DNA of 19,324 bases from Caldifarciminota bacterium (lineage in GTDB: Bacteria; Hydrothermota; UBA3072; WFRC01): assembly GCA_015486685.1 (NCBI GenBank), contig WFRC01000214.1:1-19324 (forward strand). The letters run 5' to 3'. Below are positions 7,805 through 15,605 of this stretch, piece after piece (position 1 is the stretch's first letter; each line of letters opens with the position of its first letter). Under the pieces are notes generated by a model. The model did not search any database. It saw nothing but the letters and a program-made list of their open reading frames with translations, and was not told where the DNA came from. The position numbers and the translations under genes are program-made.

Positions 7805-8466
7805 GTTTTACGGTCGGCATAGAAAATTTTGAAGGTCCAATGGACCTGCTGGTTTATCTTGTGAGAAGAAAGGAAATAAATATATACGATATTCAGATTG
7901 CTCATATAACAAAAGAATTTTTGAATTACCTCAATACAATAAAGAAGATAAATCTTGATATATCAGGTGATTTTATTTCCTTTGCCTCTTTACTTTTGAC
8001 TATGAAATCCGCATCGCTTTTAAGGAAGGATAATAAAGAAGAAGGAATTGACATAATTTTAAGGGATAGGATTAAAACATACTCTCTGTTTCAAGAAGGA
8101 GCAGAATTTCTCAGTAATCATCTGGAAACTTCACAAAGAGAATCCTATCGTGGATGCCCTGCCGAAAATCAGAATTTTGATATTCCTTTTGAGGTCTTCT
8201 ATGAAGCAAAAAAGATTATTGAGAGGGAAAGAGAAAAACCATATATACCTGCTGTGTTAAAATGGCAAATAGAGGATTTTGTTTCAATGATACTTGAACC
8301 ATTCAGGACAATGAAAAGATATGCATTCTTTAAGTTCTTCAGGGGAAAGCCCTGGAACGATATTATTGCAGGTTTCTTTGCACTTCTTGAAACAGTCAAA
8401 GATGGTAAAGTGCGTGTATCACAGAAAAAATTGTTCGGAGAAATATGGGTCTTAAAAGGAAAATAA
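7801..8466 (+). CDS. scpA: Segregation and condensation protein ScpA
   Basis: Kleisin subunit of the SMC-ScpAB complex that organises and segregates chromosomes. It is 221 residues long. The N-terminus, VGIENFEGPMDLLVYLVRRKEINIYDIQIAHITKEFL, is the classic ScpA opening. The acidic, helical middle and the C-terminal winged-helix region (FFALLETVKDGKVRVSQKKLFGEI) also fit. The ATG overlaps the previous stop by 4 bases. The usual partner scpB does not follow; recJ does, so scpB must be elsewhere or absent. Placement after a TonB gene looks like operon packing rather than shared function. Confidence 0.92.
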   Translation: MSFTVGIENFEGPMDLLVYLVRRKEINIYDIQIAHITKEFLNYLNTIKKINLDISGDFISFASLLLTMKSASLLRKDNKEEGIDIILRDRIKTYSLFQEGAEFLSNHLETSQRESYRGCPAENQNFDIPFEVFYEAKKIIEREREKPYIPAVLKWQIEDFVSMILEPFRTMKRYAFFKFFRGKPWNDIIAGFFALLETVKDGKVRVSQKKLFGEIWVLKGK

Positions 8467-8467
8467 G

Positions 8468-10042
8468 ATGGAATGGAAACCCTACCCGATAGGAAAAGAT
8501 TTTCAGACAAATGTATATACAGAAATTCCTTTGCCATTAAAAATTTCGTTGTATAGGCGGGGAATAAAGACAGAGGACGAAGTACTGAGGTTCTTTTATC
8601 CCGAATTAAAAAATATGATGGAACCTGAAATGCTTCCAAACATCTCTTCTGCTGCGGAGGTCATTGCAGATGCACTAAAATCGAAGAAGAAAATATTAAT
8701 ATGGGGAGACGAAGATGTAGACGGAATAACAGGGACAATGATACTCTATAAAACACTGAAAAAACTTGACGCCAATGTTGGATTTTATATCCCGAATAGG
8801 GCAAAAGAAGGTGTAGGCTTAACACTTGATGGGATAAAAAATGCCATAAAAAAGGGTGTTAATCTCCTTATCACTGTTGATTGCGGAAGTTCAAATATTA
8901 AAGAAGTTCAATATGCCAGAAAAAATGGTTTAAGCGTTATTATTACAGACCACCATGAAATCCCCGACAGCAGTTCGGCAGAAAATTTTTTGATTAACCC
9001 TAAACTAAATAGGTATCCATTCCCTGAACTTTCAGGTGCCGTTATATCGTTTAAACTTTCTTACATAATAATCAAGAAAGAAGCGAACTTAAGCCTTTCG
9101 GAATGGTTGAGTATTATGCCTGAAATGGTTACCTATGCTGGACTTTCAGTTATATCTGACAGAGTTCCATTGATTAATGATAACAGGATTATATTTGTTG
9201 AAGGTGTTAAACAACTTTCCCGGGTAAAAGAACCCGGACTTTCCATAATTTCTCAATATATTACTAAGATTGAAAAATTTTATGAAGTAATCTCATATCT
9301 TCAATCAGGGAAGCAAGGCATGCTTGAAACCTTTTTCCTTGAAAGGGATAAAAATAAGGCAGTTGAAATTTTTCGCAGGATGGAGATACAGCATAAAAAA
9401 TGGACAGCAAAGGCACGAAGTATATATAATACTGTTTCTTCTGTAGTTGAAAAGGATGGATATATATCTTTCATAAAAGGGGTAGACCCTGAATTTCTTG
9501 GATACTGTGCTTCAAGACTTAAAGATTTTACGGGAATGCCTGTAATCTTGATTGGAGAAAGGAATGGAGAATATATTGGAGAAGGAAGGGCACCAAAAGG
9601 TTTTAACCTTGTTCACGCATTCCAATCGGCATCTGAAAATCTGATAAAATATGGAGGGCACAAGGTAGCAGCGGGATTTACTATTAAACCAGAAGCAATA
9701 AAAACCTTTCTGGGAATAATGAAAGAGCGTATAATGGATTACTCCCCAAAAAATGAAAAATTTGTGGATAGTGAAGTAGAAGTGGATGAATTAGATAAAA
9801 ATTTCTTTGATGTCTTAAAAAAATTTCCGCCGTATGGAGAAGGAAATCCTGAACCTATTTTTATGCTTAATAATGTGGTAATCCAAAAATTTGAGGGTAA
9901 TATGTTCATTGATAATAATGGACTGAAATTATTTATTGGCACCCCTAATTTTATTGAGCAGGACAGACCTCTTAAACTAATATTTTCCCTAAGAGACAAT
10001 GGTAAAATAAAAATAAAGGATTGGGAATATATCCACAAGTAG
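8468..10042 (+). CDS. recJ: Single-stranded-DNA exonuclease RecJ (DHH/DHHA1 family)
   Basis: 5'-3' exonuclease used in recombination and repair. It is 524 residues long, slightly short for RecJ. The first metal motif reads WGDEDVDGITGT, with Glu where many RecJ proteins have Tyr. LLITVDCGSSN follows, then the DHH motif in VIITDHHEIPD. The DHHA1 part shows the GGH motif (IKYGGHKVAAGF) near residues 396-407, and the C-terminal region resembles the RecJ OB fold (PPYGEGNPEPIF). The N-terminal segment with PELKNMMEPEMLPNISSA fits RecJ too. It begins one base after scpA with AAAGGA upstream and ends the + strand operon. The sequence is rather diverged, so another DHH phosphoesterase is a minor alternative. 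Confidence 0.85.
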   Translation: MEWKPYPIGKDFQTNVYTEIPLPLKISLYRRGIKTEDEVLRFFYPELKNMMEPEMLPNISSAAEVIADALKSKKKILIWGDEDVDGITGTMILYKTLKKLDANVGFYIPNRAKEGVGLTLDGIKNAIKKGVNLLITVDCGSSNIKEVQYARKNGLSVIITDHHEIPDSSSAENFLINPKLNRYPFPELSGAVISFKLSYIIIKKEANLSLSEWLSIMPEMVTYAGLSVISDRVPLINDNRIIFVEGVKQLSRVKEPGLSIISQYITKIEKFYEVISYLQSGKQGMLETFFLERDKNKAVEIFRRMEIQHKKWTAKARSIYNTVSSVVEKDGYISFIKGVDPEFLGYCASRLKDFTGMPVILIGERNGEYIGEGRAPKGFNLVHAFQSASENLIKYGGHKVAAGFTIKPEAIKTFLGIMKERIMDYSPKNEKFVDSEVEVDELDKNFFDVLKKFPPYGEGNPEPIFMLNNVVIQKFEGNMFIDNNGLKLFIGTPNFIEQDRPLKLIFSLRDNGKIKIKDWEYIHK

Positions 10043-10099
10043 GGCTCCTCTTTCTCCGAACTTTACAAGTTATTCATAAAAATGGGCGCAGATTCTTCT
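10043..10099. other. Convergent intergenic space between recJ and the DUF151 gene
   Basis: Both gene arms end here. The only hairpin I see is AACTT-TAC-AAGTT at 10059-10071, which is weak and lacks a T-run on either strand. I do not call a terminator. Confidence 0.5.
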
Positions 10100-10582
10100 T
10101 TATATGTCGTATTTTCCGAAATCGGTGGGATTTATTTTTTTAAGATGGTCCTGAAGTTTTCTCTTTTCAAACTCCTGGTCCTGTTCAATGGTCATCTCAC
10201 TCTGCGCAATTACCTTTTCTTCAATATATATTGGGCATTTTGAGAGTGAGGCAATGACAAGCGAATCACTGGGCCTGGCATCAATCTCTATAATTTCTTC
10301 TTCCCTTTGAAGATAAATCCTTGCAAAATATGTATTTTCCCTCAAATCATTGATTATTACTTTTAATACCTTTGTTCTTAACCCTTTAATAATATTCATC
10401 AAAAGATTATGGGTAAGGGGTCTGGAAAATTTTTCTCCGTTTAATGCCCTTGAAATCGCATCTGCCTCAAATGGCCCAATCCATATTGGCAACCCTCCTT
10501 CACCATTCTTTTCTTTCAATATTACAACGGGCGTACCTGTTTTTGTATCCATTGCTATAGTATTTATAGTAACTTCAATCAT
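10100..10582 (-). CDS. DUF151 / bifunctional nuclease-like domain protein
   Basis: It is 160 residues long. The first 130 or so match the DUF151 (bifunctional nuclease, BFN) fold: VVILKEKNGEGGLPIWIGPFEADAI, then LTHNLL, an IINDLRENTYFARIYL strand pair and DARPSDSLVIA. A charged helical tail ending FGKYDI follows, as in many bacterial members. The family is named after a plant protein with reported nuclease activity, and the function of the bacterial proteins is poorly defined. Its ATG overlaps the stop of the DUF3307 gene by one base (TAATG). It is the last gene of the - strand operon. Confidence 0.88.
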   Translation of the reverse strand: MIEVTINTIAMDTKTGTPVVILKEKNGEGGLPIWIGPFEADAISRALNGEKFSRPLTHNLLMNIIKGLRTKVLKVIINDLRENTYFARIYLQREEEIIEIDARPSDSLVIASLSKCPIYIEEKVIAQSEMTIEQDQEFEKRKLQDHLKKINPTDFGKYDI

Positions 10583-11277
10583 TATATCTCCCTCATATTA
10601 AATATAAATATCCCTATCAAAACTGCAAGTATAAAACCCAGGATGATTTCCATAATGCAATTTTTTTGACCCTTCCTTCGACAAATAATTGCCCTCGGTA
10701 TAATAAACAAAATAGAAACGGGAATAAGTTTAGCAGAATATCCCACAAATGAAATAACCAGAAGCCTTTCAATCATTTCCAGATATTTCATACCCTTCCT
10801 TGCAGTAGCATCAAATTCCTGAGTGGTTCTGAAGGAATGGAAAAAGAAGTATATCCCATAGGTGCCAATAATATACAGTGATAAAATTATGACGAATGGG
10901 GTATTATTATAGAAGGGAATGTTTAATCCAAGCCTTAAAGGACTGGGAACTGTGAGGGATACAAGGTAAACAGATAACAGATGTAGCCCCTGGTCAAGAA
11001 GGAAAAATAAAGGATTTAATTTCCCGATGTATGGATTGATAAGAAGTTTGCATTTATCAATAAAGGTGTGAAATATCCATAAAAGTACAAGATAGACTGT
11101 TATAATGGGATAAGATTTGATATACGGGATGGAAAACAAAAATGCTAAAATACCTGCAATTCCACCGTGAATCAGCACGCCCCATCTATAATGAACCTTT
11201 ATTCTGAATACATTATCTGTCTGAAATGGAAAGTCTGCTAAAAGGTGTGATAGATATAATCTCCAGAAAAAATACAT
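10582..11277 (-). CDS. DUF3307 multi-pass membrane protein
   Basis: It is 231 residues long with five to seven hydrophobic segments. The opening YLSHLLADFPFQTDNVFRIK and RWGVLIHGGIAGILAFLF are the DUF3307 signature, and HTFIDKCKLLI and FLLDQGLHLLSVYLV are further family-like stretches. Conserved His and Asp residues within membrane segments are visible, but no activity is established that I can name. It sits between rplI and the DUF151 gene with one-base TAATG overlaps on both sides, so its translation probably depends on rplI. In some bacteria a different membrane protein gene (DUF2232) occupies the neighbourhood of rplI. Confidence 0.8.
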   Translation of the reverse strand: MYFFWRLYLSHLLADFPFQTDNVFRIKVHYRWGVLIHGGIAGILAFLFSIPYIKSYPIITVYLVLLWIFHTFIDKCKLLINPYIGKLNPLFFLLDQGLHLLSVYLVSLTVPSPLRLGLNIPFYNNTPFVIILSLYIIGTYGIYFFFHSFRTTQEFDATARKGMKYLEMIERLLVISFVGYSAKLIPVSILFIIPRAIICRRKGQKNCIMEIILGFILAVLIGIFIFNMREI

Positions 11278-11726
11278 TATTCCTCTTCTTTAACCACCCA
11301 CAACTTAAAATTCGCCTCAACATCCGGATGTAATTTTATCCCAATATTATATACGCCTAACTCCTTTATGGGTTCTTCCAACTTTACATTTCTGTGAGAT
11401 ATATCTATGCCTTCCTTCCTCAGAATTTCCTCAATATCCTGAGATGTAACAGAACCAAAGAGTTTATCCGCATCTCCTGCCTTTACAGAAATCTTAAACG
11501 AACGCCCATCAATCTTTTCTTTAATTCCCAATGCACCTATTTCTTTCTCTTTTGCCTTTTTTTCAAAGATGCTCTTCCGGGAATGGAGCACCCGCATATT
11601 TGAAGGAGTAGCGGGCACGGCAAGTTTTTTGGGAATAAGATAATTCCTTGCGTAACCCGATTTAACATTTATAATTTCCCCCGCTGTTCCAAGACTATCA
11701 ATATTTTCAAAAAGTATAACCTTCAT
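11277..11726 (-). CDS. rplI: 50S ribosomal protein L9
   Basis: Large-subunit protein at the base of the L1 stalk. It is 149 residues long, normal for L9. The N-terminal rRNA-binding domain reads MKVILFENIDSLGTAGEIINVKSGYARNYLIP, followed by a long charged connecting helix (about 50-75) and a C-terminal domain ending LHPDVEANFKLWVVKEEE. AGGAGG lies just upstream of the ATG, and the rpsR stop is 10 bases away. Its stop overlaps the DUF3307 start. Confidence 0.97.
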   Translation of the reverse strand: MKVILFENIDSLGTAGEIINVKSGYARNYLIPKKLAVPATPSNMRVLHSRKSIFEKKAKEKEIGALGIKEKIDGRSFKISVKAGDADKLFGSVTSQDIEEILRKEGIDISHRNVKLEEPIKELGVYNIGIKLHPDVEANFKLWVVKEEE

Positions 11727-11736
11727 CTTTCACCTC

Positions 11737-11955
11737 CTATTTCAGTGTTCTCGCAAGAAATGGTAAAAGCCCCATAAACCTTGCCCTTTTTATAGCCTTT
11801 GCCAATGCCCTTTGATGCTTTGGACAGGTGCCTGTGCCCCTTGATGACCTTATAGTGCCCCTCTCCGTAATAAACATTTTCAGGCTATCAACATCCTTGT
11901 AATCAATATGTTTTATCCCATTTTGACAGAAATAACATCGTGAATATTTTTTCAT
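11737..11955 (-). CDS. rpsR: 30S ribosomal protein S18
   Basis: Small-subunit protein that pairs with S6. It is 72 residues long. It keeps Cys residues in CYFC near the N-terminus and CPKH in the middle, so it appears to be the zinc-binding (C+) form. The core RGTGTCPKHQRALAKAIKRAR is diagnostic. Its ribosome site AAGGAGGT is the end of dispersed repeat copy 2 (11959-12066). A 352-base repeat-rich gap separates it from ssb, although rpsF, ssb and rpsR usually lie close together. Confidence 0.97.
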   Translation of the reverse strand: MKKYSRCYFCQNGIKHIDYKDVDSLKMFITERGTIRSSRGTGTCPKHQRALAKAIKRARFMGLLPFLARTLK

Positions 11956-11958
11956 TTT

Positions 11959-12066
11959 ACCTCCTTGTTCAATAAGTTAAAACGCTTACCGCTTACCGCT
12001 TTCCGCCAAATAATAATGCGGAAGTATATCGTGAAGCGTAAATCGTAAGCCGTTAATTGTAAAAAC
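11959..12066 (-). repeat. Dispersed repeat, copy 2, ending in the rpsR ribosome binding site
   Basis: Reverse-complement copy of 6099-6214. Read on the - strand it has the same order: left ACGnnTT heptamers, a TTCCGC/GCGGAA hairpin, a right GCGGTAA-type heptamer array one unit shorter than copy 1, then a tail ending AAGGAGGT directly before rpsR. The 55-base core is identical to copy 1. Sequence upstream of both copies differs, and so do the genes downstream, so this is a true dispersed element and not part of a duplicated operon. Confidence 0.85.
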
Positions 12067-12169
12067 TACAAACAACAGATTAACGACGCATTAACACGGT
12101 TAATGCACTCCAGAATAACAGATTTTTCCAATGTTCCAGTATTCCAATACTCCATTATTCCTTTTTTTA

Positions 12170-12194
12170 TCGGGGCTGGGAAGCCCCTCCTACA
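12170..12194. repeat. REP-like hairpin
   Basis: GGGGCT (12172-12177) and AGCCCC (12182-12187) form a 6-base stem with loop GGGA. Read on the - strand it is preceded by TGTAGGA, the same layout as the TGTAGG-led repetitive extragenic palindromes known in pseudomonads. A T-run lies at 12162-12169 on the + strand, before the stem rather than after it, so it is not an intrinsic terminator for either strand. Only one copy is in the window. Confidence 0.55.
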
Positions 12195-12213
12195 TCAATC
12201 TGGCAAATATCCT

Positions 12214-12252
12214 TTTGGCGGTCAGCGGTTAGCGGAAGGCGGTTAGCGTCTT
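12214..12252 (+). repeat. Partial third copy of the dispersed repeat (right heptamer array)
   Basis: Matches 6155-6193 of copy 1 at 34 of 39 positions, without the hairpin's left arm or the ribosome-site tail. It is oriented like copy 1 and opposite to copy 2, so the ssb-rpsR gap is bounded by inverted copies of this array. Confidence 0.7.
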
Positions 12253-12307
12253 CGTTCCCTTCAACTCTTAACTTCTCAGTCTCCACTTCTTTTACCAGTA
12301 TCTGTCG

Positions 12308-12733
12308 TTAGAACGGCAAGTCATCTTCCTCGCTGGCAATTTCTTCTTTCTGGGCAGGTTGTTCTACTCTCTCTGCCGACGGTTGAATTTCTAATGATTG
12401 TATAGAATTCGCCCTTATCTTAATCCTTGTCATATCTTTTCCTTCTGCGTTTTTCCATGCATCCATTTCTAATCTTCCCGAAATATACACAGCACTCCCT
12501 TTCTTTAAGACATCTCCCATCCTTTCTGCCAGATTGCCCCATGCAACTACACCGATAAATAGGGTTATTTTTTTCCATTCACCTGTTTCTTTATCCTTAT
12601 AACTTCTATCTGAGGCAATTCTAAATTTACAGATAGGCGTCCCCTTCTGCTGGGTATAAAGAAGTTCAGGGTCCTGAGTTAGCCTTCCTGTAATATGGAC
12701 TACATTAATGTTCGGTAACCTTATGTTTGCCAT
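12308..12733 (-). CDS. ssb: Single-stranded DNA-binding protein SSB
   Basis: Coats single-stranded DNA and recruits repair and replication proteins. It is 141 residues long with an OB fold (VHITGRLTQDPEL, then WKKITLFIGVVAWGNLAERMGDVLKKGSAVYISGRLEMDAW). A low-complexity linker follows, then the acidic tip EEDDLPF, the conserved partner-docking end. It starts 3 bases after rpsF and belongs to the rpsF-ssb-rpsR group. Confidence 0.96.
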   Translation of the reverse strand: MANIRLPNINVVHITGRLTQDPELLYTQQKGTPICKFRIASDRSYKDKETGEWKKITLFIGVVAWGNLAERMGDVLKKGSAVYISGRLEMDAWKNAEGKDMTRIKIRANSIQSLEIQPSAERVEQPAQKEEIASEEDDLPF

Positions 12734-12736
12734 TTT

Positions 12737-13024
12737 TTACTCCTTTTTTAATATCAAAAATCTCAATATCTCTTTTGTAAGTTTAAATTTATTTTTCATC
12801 TCATCTATCTTCTCAGGGGGTATAAGCAAATCAAAATTCACATAATAACCTTCTTCCCTTTTTTTTATTTCATAAGCAAATTTCTTCACACCCCATATAT
12901 CTTCTGATTCTATCTCTCCACCCAGTTCTTCTATTACCTTTTTCACATCTTCAACCTTAGATTCCCTTTTTCCCTTATCCAATTTTGGGTCAATAATCAT
13001 TAACATTTCATAAGGTTTTTTCAT
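12737..13024 (-). CDS. rpsF: 30S ribosomal protein S6
   Basis: Small-subunit protein that forms a dimer with S18. At 95 residues it is normal for S6. It opens KPYEMLMIIDPKL and contains the strand region WGVKKFAYEIKKREEGYYVNFDL, which is diagnostic. Its ATG overlaps the hppA stop by one base (TAATG), with AGGAGG immediately before it inside the hppA end. Confidence 0.96.
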   Translation of the reverse strand: MKKPYEMLMIIDPKLDKGKRESKVEDVKKVIEELGGEIESEDIWGVKKFAYEIKKREEGYYVNFDLLIPPEKIDEMKNKFKLTKEILRFLILKKE

Positions 13025-15054
13025 TAAAATCCTCCTCTTACTTTGAACAGCGGCGCCAATACAAGAGAAATTACCGCCATAAGTTTTATAAGTATATTTA
13101 TTGAAGGCCCTATGGTATCTTTTAATGGGTCTCCAACAGTATCCCCCACAATTGATGCCTTATGGGCATCTGTACCCTTTCCTCCGAGGAATCCTTCCTC
13201 TATATGTTTTTTGGCATTATCCATTGCTGCACCGGAATTAGCAGTAAAAATACCTAACACCAGACCTGTTGTCAATGCACCCATCAGCATACCCGCAAGT
13301 GTAACAGGTCCTAAAAATAGACCCACAACCACAGGTGCAATAATAACTATAATGCCCGGAAGTATCATTGATTTTAATGCACCAGAAGTAGCAATAGACA
13401 CACAGGTCTTTGAATCTGCCTTGCTTTTTCCTTCTAACAGCCCCGGAATTTCCTTAAATTGTCTTCTTACCTCATCAATGATTTTATTTGCAACCCTTCC
13501 TACACCCCTTGCAAGGAGTGATGCAATATAAAATGGAATCATACCCCCAATCAAAATACCTGCAAGTAATTTCGGGTCGGTGAGAGAAAGTGAAAATTGT
13601 GCACCTGAAAATCTTTTAATGGTTGTTACATAGGCGGCAAATAATCCCAGTGCTGCAAATGCAGCCGAACCAATGGCAAATCCTTTTCCTATGGCAGCAG
13701 TAGTATTGCCTACTGCATCTAATTTATCTGTAATTTCTCTTACATTAGGAGGAAGTCCTGACATCTGAGCAATACCACCTGCATTATCTGCAATAGGCCC
13801 GTATGAATCCACTGAGAGTGTTATACCAAGAATTGAAAGCATACCCACAGATGCAAGGGCAACTCCATATATTCCACCGGCAAAATAGCCTACAAGAACA
13901 GCAAATGAAAGCATTAAGACAGGTATTAAAGTGCTTTCCATCCCCACAGCAAGCCCATTCACGACAACAACGGCTGGACCTGATTTTGCTGATTTTGAAA
14001 GCTCACGCACCGGTCGGAATCGTGCAGATGTATAAAATTCACTTGTCCATCCTACCACTAAACCTGAGAAAAGCCCTGCTACAACGGTCCAGAAAAGACC
14101 TATTCTGAAGTGCAAATACCTTACAATAAAATATGTAGCAATAATCAGAAGAATAGCACTTAGATATACGCCATTATCCATCGCTGTTTGCGGTGAAGAT
14201 GAAGGAAAAAATCTTACAAATGCTATACCCAGAATAGATGCAATTATACCCGCACCGGCAATATACAGTGGTAAAAGCGTATACGAACTGCGTGAAAGTG
14301 CGGAAAAACCTGTTTGATTCACAAGTGCATATCCAATAGCAAGCGTGGCAATAATAGATTCTACATAAGATTCAAGTAAATCAGCACCAAGCCCTGCTGT
14401 ATCACCTACATTATCACCTACATTATCAGCAATCACAGCGGCATTTCTCGGATCGTCTTCAGGGATATTCTGCTCAACCTTCCCTACTAAATCTGCGCCC
14501 ATATCAGCACCTTTTGTAAAAATGCCACCTCCTGCCCTTGCAAAGAGTGCAAGTAGGGAAGCACCCATCGCATATCCATTGACGGCATTTGGTTCTCCTT
14601 TGAATACAAAGTATATAATAATCAAACCAATAAGGGCAAATCCAACAATAGAAAGTCCTGTTGAACTACCTGCTGAAAAAGAAACCTTCAACGCCTCTTT
14701 AAGATTTGACCTTGCAGCCTCTGCCGTTCTATTATTGGCATTTGTAGCAACAGACATCGCAGTCCAACCTGCAACTGCAGAAATAAACGCACCAAAAACA
14801 AAAGATACAGCTGTCTTCCAGTTTAAGCCAACATTAATCCCAAATAGAGGAATTACAGATAGAATAATGGCAATAAAAAATACCAGCGGAAAAACCACTG
14901 AATATTCTTTAATCAGAAATGTGCGGGCACCTACTCTGATATGTTGAGAAATCTCTTGCATTTGTTCATTTCCTCTGGGCCTCTTAATTATTGATATAGC
15001 AAGAAATGCAACCACTAAAATAGCTAAGATACCGCTAATTGCTGCAAAAATCAT
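13024..15054 (-). CDS. hppA: Membrane ion-pumping pyrophosphatase, K+-dependent type
   Basis: Hydrolyses pyrophosphate and pumps H+ or Na+ across the cytoplasmic membrane. It is 676 residues long with about 16 hydrophobic segments. The substrate motif DMGADLVGKVE is at residues 184-194, followed by NVGDNVGDTAGLGADLLESY. The C-terminal motif is GDTVGDPLKDTIGPS. The segment GNTTAAIG (449-456) has Ala at the family's K+-dependence position, where K+-independent enzymes carry Lys, so I infer a K+-dependent enzyme. H+ or Na+ specificity cannot be read with confidence. The ATG has AAAGGAGG upstream and overlaps the pth stop (ATGA). It lies unusually inside a translation-gene operon, where its activity could remove pyrophosphate from biosynthesis such as the adjacent prs pathway. 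Confidence 0.95.
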   Translation of the reverse strand: MIFAAISGILAILVVAFLAISIIKRPRGNEQMQEISQHIRVGARTFLIKEYSVVFPLVFFIAIILSVIPLFGINVGLNWKTAVSFVFGAFISAVAGWTAMSVATNANNRTAEAARSNLKEALKVSFSAGSSTGLSIVGFALIGLIIIYFVFKGEPNAVNGYAMGASLLALFARAGGGIFTKGADMGADLVGKVEQNIPEDDPRNAAVIADNVGDNVGDTAGLGADLLESYVESIIATLAIGYALVNQTGFSALSRSSYTLLPLYIAGAGIIASILGIAFVRFFPSSSPQTAMDNGVYLSAILLIIATYFIVRYLHFRIGLFWTVVAGLFSGLVVGWTSEFYTSARFRPVRELSKSAKSGPAVVVVNGLAVGMESTLIPVLMLSFAVLVGYFAGGIYGVALASVGMLSILGITLSVDSYGPIADNAGGIAQMSGLPPNVREITDKLDAVGNTTAAIGKGFAIGSAAFAALGLFAAYVTTIKRFSGAQFSLSLTDPKLLAGILIGGMIPFYIASLLARGVGRVANKIIDEVRRQFKEIPGLLEGKSKADSKTCVSIATSGALKSMILPGIIVIIAPVVVGLFLGPVTLAGMLMGALTTGLVLGIFTANSGAAMDNAKKHIEEGFLGGKGTDAHKASIVGDTVGDPLKDTIGPSINILIKLMAVISLVLAPLFKVRGGF

Positions 15055-15605
15055 ATTTCTCCTCCTTTGTTAAAAATATCCATCGCCTTTTGAACACCGT
15101 CCTTTACCCAGATAAGGATTGCTTCGCAGGATTTTTCAATGCTTTCATCTATTATCTTCCATTCCTCCTTCTTAAACGGCGATAAAACCCAATCAACGAG
15201 ATTATTACCTTCTTTACCAATGCCTATCCTTAATCTTGAAAAATTCTCTGTGCCTAATTGATAAATAATGGATTCAAGACCTTTATGCCCACCGCTTGAA
15301 CCTTTTGTTCTTATTCTTATCTTCCCCAGAGGTAAATCTGCATCATCGAAGACAACGAGTATATCTTCTGTTTCAAGATTTTTCACATTTATAAAATCCA
15401 CCAATGCCTCACCGGAATTGTTCATATATGTTGTGGGCTTCATTAAAAAAATTGTTTTTCCGTCAATCTTTTCTGTTGCTTCCCACCACTTCCCTTTTCC
15501 TGCCGCATAAGAAATTCCCAATTTATCTGCCATTCTGTCAACTACAAGAAAACCAAGGTTGTGACGGGTCAATGTATACGCCCTTCCAGGATTACCCAAT
15601 CCCAC
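15051..15605 (-). CDS. pth: Peptidyl-tRNA hydrolase
   Basis: Recycles peptidyl-tRNA released prematurely from ribosomes. It is 184 residues long. The opening GLGNPGRAYTLTRHNLGF carries the substrate-binding Asn and the catalytic His. KPTTYMNNSGEAL, VVFDDADLPLGKIRIRTKGSSGGHKGLESI and FSRLRIGIG are all family motifs. The start is GTG, overlapping the rplY stop (TAGTG), with AAAGG at suitable spacing. Upstream codons in frame would read RCI before VGLGNPG but offer no start codon, so the protein lacks the few residues (MKLI-type) that usually precede this motif. Confidence 0.95.
   Translation of the reverse strand: MGLGNPGRAYTLTRHNLGFLVVDRMADKLGISYAAGKGKWWEATEKIDGKTIFLMKPTTYMNNSGEALVDFINVKNLETEDILVVFDDADLPLGKIRIRTKGSSGGHKGLESIIYQLGTENFSRLRIGIGKEGNNLVDWVLSPFKKEEWKIIDESIEKSCEAILIWVKDGVQKAMDIFNKGGEI

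Larger units (their letters stand above)
12067..12307. repeat. Rest of the ssb-rpsR gap: octamers, hairpins and heptamers, no gene
   Basis: No gene is visible. A 7-base stem GCATTAA/TTAATGC with a 5-base loop lies at 12088-12106. An octamer array of TTCCAATG-type units runs over 12126-12161, a REP-like hairpin over 12170-12194, a partial copy of the dispersed repeat over 12214-12252, and a CTTCAAC-type heptamer stretch over about 12262-12289. It directly follows the ssb stop in the direction of transcription. Confidence 0.7.

Noticed and set aside
12162..12194. Possible intrinsic terminator after ssb (GC hairpin with a nearby T-run)
   Set aside because: The T-run precedes the stem on the + strand and becomes an A-run after the stem on the - strand, so neither direction has the stem-then-U-run order.
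12214..12252. Ribosome-site-bearing full third copy of the dispersed repeat
   Set aside because: It matches only the right heptamer array of copy 1 and has no AAGGAGGT tail or following start codon, so I list it as partial.
14522..14947. Open frames on the + strand across hppA (also 13043-13531 and 13803-14108)
   Set aside because: They are antisense shadows of a clear, full-length pyrophosphatase gene, with no recognisable domains or ribosome sites.
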